Shown here: positions 59,386-64,000 of the stretch, in pieces
Numbering within the stretch: the first letter of the stretch is position 1
Layout: every line of letters starts with the position of its first letter
Assembly (NCBI GenBank): GCA_965656605.1
Contig: CBFHLC010000001.1
Location: 62,001 to 126,000 of the forward strand
Reading direction: 5' to 3'
Length of the DNA stretch: 64,000 nt
Source: Litorivicinus sp965656605
Lineage (GTDB): Bacteria; Pseudomonadota; Gammaproteobacteria; Pseudomonadales; Litorivicinaceae
Made by a program: the position numbers and the translations under genes
The notes under the pieces: model-generated
The model's database searches: none
What the model saw: the letters and a program-made list of their open reading frames with translations, nothing else
Told to the model about the DNA's origin: nothing

Positions 59386-59837
59386 AGAGTTTACTTGCGA
59401 TTTTAACGCTGATTTTTGCTAGCACAGCCCTGGCCCGCGGCCCGGCTGAGGCCCAAGACGTGGCAGGCATCAAGCTGGGCGATCCCCGTGGCGTTGAGCA
59501 AAACATCAACCCGCGCGCCAAGCCCTGGATTCGGGTGTATTACGAAAACGATCAGGTCGTCGGTGTGGTCTATCGCCAGCCCGGTTTATCCAACGAGCCG
59601 GTCAACCAAGTCGCCTTTGTAAACCGTCTGTGCGCCAAATATGGTGAGAACAACTTCTGCTCGATTGCCCGTCGTGACATTGATGATCCGGACACTCGCT
59701 GGGTTGGCTTCTCGTCGTTGTACACCGTCGAGGGCGGGTACCTGACGGCACGAGTGGCACGCGAAGATACCTTCTCGTTCTTTCCCCGTCTGGCGATCGA
59801 GATTGAACTGCGCGCCGAAGGCTTCGAGCTACCCTAG
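59382..59837 (+). CDS. Hypothetical exported protein
   Basis: A 151-residue protein with a signal peptide (MKSLLAILTLIFASTALA, cleavage near residue 18). The mature part is rich in beta-forming sequence and has one Cys pair (LCAKYGENNFC) that may form a periplasmic disulfide. I do not recognise the family. I chose the GTG at 59382 because it shares GTGA with the upstream stop and is followed by the signal peptide. It overlaps the end of marC on the opposite strand by 9 bases. Confidence 0.65.
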   Translation: MKSLLAILTLIFASTALARGPAEAQDVAGIKLGDPRGVEQNINPRAKPWIRVYYENDQVVGVVYRQPGLSNEPVNQVAFVNRLCAKYGENNFCSIARRDIDDPDTRWVGFSSLYTVEGGYLTARVAREDTFSFFPRLAIEIELRAEGFELP

Positions 59838-60416
59838 CGCGCTGCTGACGCCGTTTAGCAACATCTGAACGGCGATTGAAACCAAGATCATTCCCATCAA
59901 ACGCTCGATCGCCTTCAAGCCGCGCTTGCCCAGCACACGATACAGCACATTCGAGCACAGCAGTATCACCACACTGACACCCCAGGCGCCGAGCAGCGCT
60001 AACAGCCAGTCGACCTCGCGGTTGGGGTGACTCTCGACCACCAACACCAGGGTCGCCAACACGGAAGGGCCGGCAATCATCGGCACTGCCAGAGGGACCA
60101 CGAGGGGTTCGGAGTCGTCCTCGTCATCACCCATCACGCCACCGCGCGAGGGGAAAATCATCCGAATGGCGATAATCATCAGCACCAAACCACCACCGAT
60201 CGAAACCGCCTCGCGTGACAAACTCAGCGCCTTGAGCAAAGAAGGCCCCGAGAACAAGAACGCCAACATGATCACCAAGGCAATCATCAACTCGCGCCCC
60301 AACACGAACAGGCGGCGGCGCTCGGGCACATTTTTCAGGATCGACAAAACTACCGGAATATTGCCCAGCGGATCCATGATCAAAAATAGTGTGATGGCGA
60401 CAGCCCAAGTTTCCAT
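59829..60416 (-). CDS. MarC-family membrane protein
   Basis: A 195-residue inner membrane protein with six predicted spans. The family features are ITLFLIMDPLGNIPVVLSIL at the N-terminus (DPxGxxP), SIGGGLVLMIIAIRM, and VPLAVPMIAGPSVLATLVL (the repeated PxAxPxxxGP motif). The function of the family is unknown; resistance roles claimed for MarC are not firm. The Met at 60416 has AAGGAG upstream. A terminator-like hairpin lies only 30 bases before its start on the same strand. Confidence 0.88.
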   Translation of the reverse strand: METWAVAITLFLIMDPLGNIPVVLSILKNVPERRRLFVLGRELMIALVIMLAFLFSGPSLLKALSLSREAVSIGGGLVLMIIAIRMIFPSRGGVMGDDEDDSEPLVVPLAVPMIAGPSVLATLVLVVESHPNREVDWLLALLGAWGVSVVILLCSNVLYRVLGKRGLKAIERLMGMILVSIAVQMLLNGVSSALG

Positions 60417-60450
60417 GATGACTCCTTTGTTGGGCGCGAGTGTGGAGCAT

Positions 60451-60475
60451 AAAAAAAGGGCGCACAAGGCGCCCT
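60451..60475 (-). terminator. Rho-independent terminator in the marC leader region (minus strand)
   Basis: Read on the minus strand, GGGCGC-CTTGT-GCGCCC (60474-60458) forms a stem of 6 to 7 base pairs followed by TTTTTTT (60457-60451). It is a textbook terminator, but it lies directly upstream of marC, after no recognised gene. It therefore either ends a small RNA or acts as an attenuator for marC. Confidence 0.82.
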
Positions 60476-60540
60476 AAAGGTATTCGCTTATGAAGAAGCA
60501 TTGGTAAGATGAAAAGCGGGTTGAGGCTCATGCATCCACA
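60451..60540 (-). ncRNA. Candidate small RNA or marC leader
   Basis: A transcript of about 90 bases would end at the terminator. Weak promoter elements on the minus strand are TTGTGC (-35) and TAGACT (-10, complement of 60546-60551) 16 bases apart. It contains a possible 15-codon leader frame (60535-60488, MHEPQPAFHLTNASS) without a clear ribosome site. The 11-bp inverted repeat at 60513-60523/60571-60581 spans the promoter. Existence is inferred from the terminator, not from any known family. Confidence 0.35.
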
Positions 60541-60581
60541 ACTAAAGTCTAACACTTTTATTGCGCCGCACAACCCGCTTT
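60513..60581. repeat. 11-bp inverted repeat between marC and recC
   Basis: AAAGCGGGTTG (60513-60523) and CAACCCGCTTT (60571-60581) are exact reverse complements with 47 bases between them. They flank the candidate start of a minus-strand transcript and end 31 bases before recC, so they may be operator arms or an RNA structure. Confidence 0.5.
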
Positions 60582-60611
60582 GTGCCGGTTTATTTCAGAT
60601 AGACTGGGTAA

Positions 60612-63548
60612 ATGTTAAAGGTCTATTTATCCCCCCAAGCGCACCTGCTCGCCCAGGCCCTGTTGCCGGTATTGCACGCCACCGCCCCCGCCGACCCCCT
60701 GCAGCTGCAGGCGATTACCGTCGGCAACCCCGACTCGGGCCGCTGGTTAAAACAGTATTTGGCGCAACACCTGCCGATCTGCGCAGGGATCGAGACCCCG
60801 TTGCTGTCCCGTGCCATTTGGAGTCTAGGTAACCAAGCGGCAGGCTTGCCTGAAACCCCGGATCCGCTAGGCGAGAGTGAGCTGAGTTGGGCACTGTTCA
60901 AACACCTACCTAGCTGGCTTGAAACGGATCTACCTGAGCTGGATCACGCGTATCAATCGCGCCTGGGCACCCTGAATGATGCAGAGGCGGCCCTATGGCT
61001 GCTGGCCCGCGAGTTGGGTGGGTTGTTTGATCGCTATCTGGTGTATCGCCCGGATTGGATTTTGGAGTGGCAAAGCCCCGGCGAGCATCACTGGCAGGGC
61101 CAGCTGTGGGGACGGCTGTACCAGGCGCTAGGCCAACCGGATCATCGAGCCGCACGATGGGCCATGGTGACCCAGGCACTGGCGGACTTCCACAGCGAGA
61201 CGCCACTGGTGGTGTTCAACCCCGGCCCGGTGCCGCGCCCAATGCTGGAACAAATCGCCGCCTTTGCGCAACACAACACCGTGGTATGGTTCCAGTTCAG
61301 CCCCTCGACGGACTACTTTGGGGATCTGCAGACGCCTCGTCAGGCCAGCCGACAAAACCAATTAGCCGAGCTGCCCTTTGTCGGCTCGATGGTCAGCGGC
61401 CTAAAAGCCCAACTGGATTTTCTAAGCGAGCACGGCGAGATTACGCCGTTAGAGATACCCAGCACCCCTGAGACGGCGCTTCAGCAGCTGCAACACTCGA
61501 TCACTCAGCTAACCCTGCCCGAGCCCATCAAACCGGACGCCAGCCTAACCCTAGCCTGCGCACCCGGTGCAGTCCGTGAGGTCGAGGAGCTCAAAGAGTG
61601 GCTGGTCCCACGCCTGGAACAGGCAGATTTGAACCCTCGGGATGTGTTGGTGCTGACCCCGGATGTCGAGCGCTACGGTCCGTTGATGAAAGCGATCTTT
61701 GAAGAGGGCGAGACGGGCTTTATTCCCGTGGCGGTGTTGGATCGGACCCAAGGGGATGCGGATCCTGCGATGGCCGCGCTGTTAAGTTTGCTCAGCCTGC
61801 TGGATGATGTGGGCTGCGACGCCACCTTAGATTGGCTAAGCCTAGAGCCGGTTACCGCTCACTATCAGCTGGCACCGAGTGATCTGGATCAGATTCGTGA
61901 GTGGGCATTGCAGGGTGGCTGGATCCGCGGGTTAGATCCTGACACCCCAAATCACAGCCCGCAGCGTCATCATTTTCAAGGCATGCTGGATCGGCTGATG
62001 TTCAGCTGGGTCATGGAGCAGCATCCACCAGGCTGGGCGATCGATACCCCGCTAAAAACCAGTCAGTCCGATACGCTGAACAAGCTATGCCGGGTCTTTC
62101 AGGACCTGGCGGATCTGGCGGCACAGCTGGATCAAGACGCCACGCCTGCGCAGTGGTGGCAGCGATTAACGCCAATTGCCGCGGGCTGGTTGGCCCCTGA
62201 CAATGCCCTGGCCCAGTGGGTCGAGGACACTCAGAGTTTGGACTTTGACCAGCCCATCAGCCTAGGCGTGCTGCGCAGCTATGCCCGGGAAAGTGCCCAG
62301 CGAAACGCTCAAAATGCGCGTTTCGCCGCCGGACGGGTGAATTTGTGCACCCCACTGCCCGCCCGTGGACTGCCATTTAAAATCATTTGCTTGCTGGGGT
62401 TTGAGGCCGGCGCCTTCCCCCGACCTGCGCAGCGCTCGGACTTGGATTTAATCGCGCAACACCCCCGCGCAGGGGACCGTCAGGTCAACCAAGAAGACCG
62501 AGCCCTATTTCTAGAATCTTTGCTGAATGCTCAGCAGGCGATCTACCTCAGTTTTAGCGGGATTGAGCCCAGCGACGGCAGTGAAGTACCGCCCTGTGTG
62601 CCCTTGGGATTGTTGCTGCAGCATCTGCAGTGCGAGATACCCACCCCTGCGCCGATCAATACCGCCAGCGTCCAGATGCGCCAGCGCCATCGGCTGATTG
62701 ATGCACGGCGCCAACATCGCAGTGCGCCCAAACCCGCCCAGTATCCACCATTGGATACGCTACCGATCAGTCCAGATGCGCTACGACAGGCGATCACGGA
62801 GCCCTTTCAGTATTACCTAGAGCACAGGTTGGATACGCGCCTGCGAGCACTCGAGCCGCGAGACGATTTGATGCCCATGGGCATTAGCGAGGAGCGCGTG
62901 GGATTGTGGGTGTCAGGCGAGCTGCATCAACAGCGCGACATTCGTTGGCTGGACACCGCCATGGCGGCCACCGGCGCCGGCGGTGAGATATCAGCCGAGC
63001 ATATCGATGACCGCCTGCACACCCTAAAGGCCTGGCAACAGCGCCTGCCCAAACCTAGCTACCTACGCCTGGATTGGTGTGGTTACCGCGCCAGCATCGA
63101 GAACGCGCATCAGGGCTATGCCATCACACTGGCCGCCGGCGTTAAACCCTCACCGCGAGTGGCCAGTGTGTCGTTGCTGCGTCACCTGTGGCTGTGTGGT
63201 CAGGGCATTGAAGTCACCTCTATGGCAGTAGGCAGCGAGCAGACCCTGCGCTGGGATCCCATCGTCCCAGAAAACGCCCGGCGTTATTTTGAGCAGTGGA
63301 AGATTCAGTTCTGGCAAAACCAGCAGGAGCTGGCGCAGGTATCGCTGGGTTGGTTTGCAGCGACCAAACTGAAAAAGGGCGAGCCCAGCGTGGTCAAATC
63401 CAATGTGTCCCCCATGGCCTTTGCGGATCGTTTAGGCGCGACCCTGACCTCGGATAACGACTTGATTATGGATACGCTGGGTTTATTGGGCCCCTGGCCC
63501 ACGCCGATCGAAACCCCAGATCCGGAGGTGTTACTTGGCACGTCTTGA
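60612..63548 (+). CDS. recC: Exodeoxyribonuclease V subunit gamma
   Basis: A 978-residue RecC, the Chi-recognition subunit of the RecBCD helicase-nuclease that repairs double-strand breaks. Recognisable parts are AITVGNPDSGRWLKQYLAQ near the start, DVLVLTPDVERYGPLMKAIF, GRVNLCTPLPARGLPFKIICLLG and AGAFPRPAQRSDLDLI. It is shorter than the E. coli protein (1122 residues). The end overlaps the recB start by 14 bases, so the two are translationally coupled. The order recC-recB is typical of gammaproteobacteria. Confidence 0.93.
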   Translation: MLKVYLSPQAHLLAQALLPVLHATAPADPLQLQAITVGNPDSGRWLKQYLAQHLPICAGIETPLLSRAIWSLGNQAAGLPETPDPLGESELSWALFKHLPSWLETDLPELDHAYQSRLGTLNDAEAALWLLARELGGLFDRYLVYRPDWILEWQSPGEHHWQGQLWGRLYQALGQPDHRAARWAMVTQALADFHSETPLVVFNPGPVPRPMLEQIAAFAQHNTVVWFQFSPSTDYFGDLQTPRQASRQNQLAELPFVGSMVSGLKAQLDFLSEHGEITPLEIPSTPETALQQLQHSITQLTLPEPIKPDASLTLACAPGAVREVEELKEWLVPRLEQADLNPRDVLVLTPDVERYGPLMKAIFEEGETGFIPVAVLDRTQGDADPAMAALLSLLSLLDDVGCDATLDWLSLEPVTAHYQLAPSDLDQIREWALQGGWIRGLDPDTPNHSPQRHHFQGMLDRLMFSWVMEQHPPGWAIDTPLKTSQSDTLNKLCRVFQDLADLAAQLDQDATPAQWWQRLTPIAAGWLAPDNALAQWVEDTQSLDFDQPISLGVLRSYARESAQRNAQNARFAAGRVNLCTPLPARGLPFKIICLLGFEAGAFPRPAQRSDLDLIAQHPRAGDRQVNQEDRALFLESLLNAQQAIYLSFSGIEPSDGSEVPPCVPLGLLLQHLQCEIPTPAPINTASVQMRQRHRLIDARRQHRSAPKPAQYPPLDTLPISPDALRQAITEPFQYYLEHRLDTRLRALEPRDDLMPMGISEERVGLWVSGELHQQRDIRWLDTAMAATGAGGEISAEHIDDRLHTLKAWQQRLPKPSYLRLDWCGYRASIENAHQGYAITLAAGVKPSPRVASVSLLRHLWLCGQGIEVTSMAVGSEQTLRWDPIVPENARRYFEQWKIQFWQNQQELAQVSLGWFAATKLKKGEPSVVKSNVSPMAFADRLGATLTSDNDLIMDTLGLLGPWPTPIETPDPEVLLGTS

Positions 63549-64000
63549 CCCCTACCAGCTGCCACTCAATGGCCGCCACCTGATCGAGGCCAGCGCCGGC
63601 ACCGGCAAGACCTACAACGCCGTTATCCTGTGGATCCGCGCCAGCATCGAGCAAGATCTGATGCCCCATCAGGTGCTGATGGTGACGTTCACCCGAGCCG
63701 CCACGGCCGAGCTGCGCGAGCGCCTAAAGCTGCGCATCGATGAGTTGCTGGCCAACCAGACCCAAGGCAACGCCGATCCATTGCTGAGTCATTTTGAATC
63801 CATCGGCATTCAAGGCGAGCGTTTGCGTCACACGCTGATCCAGCGCCTACAAACGCTGGACGATGCCGCCGTGACCACCCTGCATGGCTGGGCCGGACAG
63901 GCGATTCGAGAGTTCGATCGTCTGCTGAGCTTTGAGGTCTCAGATCACCTGCCACACCTACGCGCCCAGGCGCTGGAGCGGGCGTGGCAGCAAACCGAGC
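63535..64000 (+). CDS. recB: Exodeoxyribonuclease V subunit beta, N-terminal part (cut by window edge)
   Basis: The frame is open from a TTG start to the end of the window (155 codons). It begins MARLDPYQLPLNGRHLIEASAGTGKT, where the Walker A site (ASAGTGKT) is characteristic of the RecB helicase, followed by VLMVTFTRAATAELRERL (motif Ia) and AAVTTLHGWAGQAIREF. The start is TTG with GGAGG 6 bases upstream, inside the recC coding end. The helicase body and nuclease domain lie outside the window. Confidence 0.92.
   Translation, partial: MARLDPYQLPLNGRHLIEASAGTGKTYNAVILWIRASIEQDLMPHQVLMVTFTRAATAELRERLKLRIDELLANQTQGNADPLLSHFESIGIQGERLRHTLIQRLQTLDDAAVTTLHGWAGQAIREFDRLLSFEVSDHLPHLRAQALERAWQQTE

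Noticed and set aside
1..64000. CRISPR arrays, tRNA and rRNA genes
   Set aside because: No regular direct repeats with spacers were seen, and no T-loop-like GGTTCGAATCC sequences stood out in intergenic DNA.

Overview
The window is chromosomal DNA of a gammaproteobacterium, probably marine and in the Pseudomonas/Oceanospirillales part of the class; I cannot name the species. Two gene orders support this from memory of Pseudomonas-type genomes: glnE-ilvE-waaF-waaC followed by LPS core transferases (21.4-32.8 kb), and HAD hydrolase-rppH-ptsP-NRDE protein-TauE permease-lgt-thyA-folA (50.2-57.9 kb). I see no rRNA, tRNA or CRISPR array.

Layout. (1) 1-14.5 kb is an accessory, island-like region. 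Three paralogous tyrosine recombinases (the first cut by the window edge) lie at about 0-0.6, 2.0-2.9 and 13.5-14.5 kb. Between the first two is a three-gene minus-strand operon (an Xre-type regulator and two proteins of unknown function). It is divergent from recombinase 2 across a perfect 17-bp palindrome. An AT-rich surface-polysaccharide cluster follows at 3.0-11.8 kb: two alkaline-phosphatase-superfamily proteins, two glycosyltransferases, a polymerase/ligase, a pyruvyl-transferase-like protein and a Wzx-type flippase, with an IS3-type OrfA remnant at one end. An AbiEi/AbiEii toxin-antitoxin pair comes next.

(2) 14.5-32.8 kb holds lipopolysaccharide and core metabolism genes: an EPS-associated MarR regulator, waaA, an FAD oxidoreductase, an aldo/keto reductase, gmhA, hldE and an LpxL-type acyltransferase. 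A long overlapping minus-strand operon then runs glnE-ilvE-waaF-waaC-waaE-like-GT2-GT2-GT4-waaL-like-GT-deacetylase. Together these genes make Kdo, activated heptose, the core sugars, acylation of lipid A and the ligation of polymer to core.

(3) 32.9-43.1 kb is mixed: a Fic-family protein lacking the canonical His, lone rfbB, a lone GspE/PilB-type ATPase, a Phd/YefM-like antitoxin with a DUF2442 protein, a CYTH protein, argA-ilvD with a clear terminator, and a second AbiEi/AbiEii pair.

(4) 43.1-50.2 kb is a malonate-use locus resembling the mat system: a divergent GntR regulator, a three-part TRAP transporter, a maleate-isomerase-like protein, malonyl-CoA decarboxylase and malonyl-CoA synthetase. 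(5) 50.2-64 kb is housekeeping: folA, a single-domain response regulator, thyA, lgt, a TauE permease, an NRDE protein, ptsP, rppH, a HAD phosphatase, argD, two small unknown proteins, marC (preceded by a terminator hairpin), recC and the start of recB.

The least explained parts are the recombinase/Xre/unknown-protein module at 0.6-2.9 kb, the leader or small RNA upstream of marC, the isomerase-like gene in the malonate operon, and the structured promoter regions of the fic and second AbiE genes.
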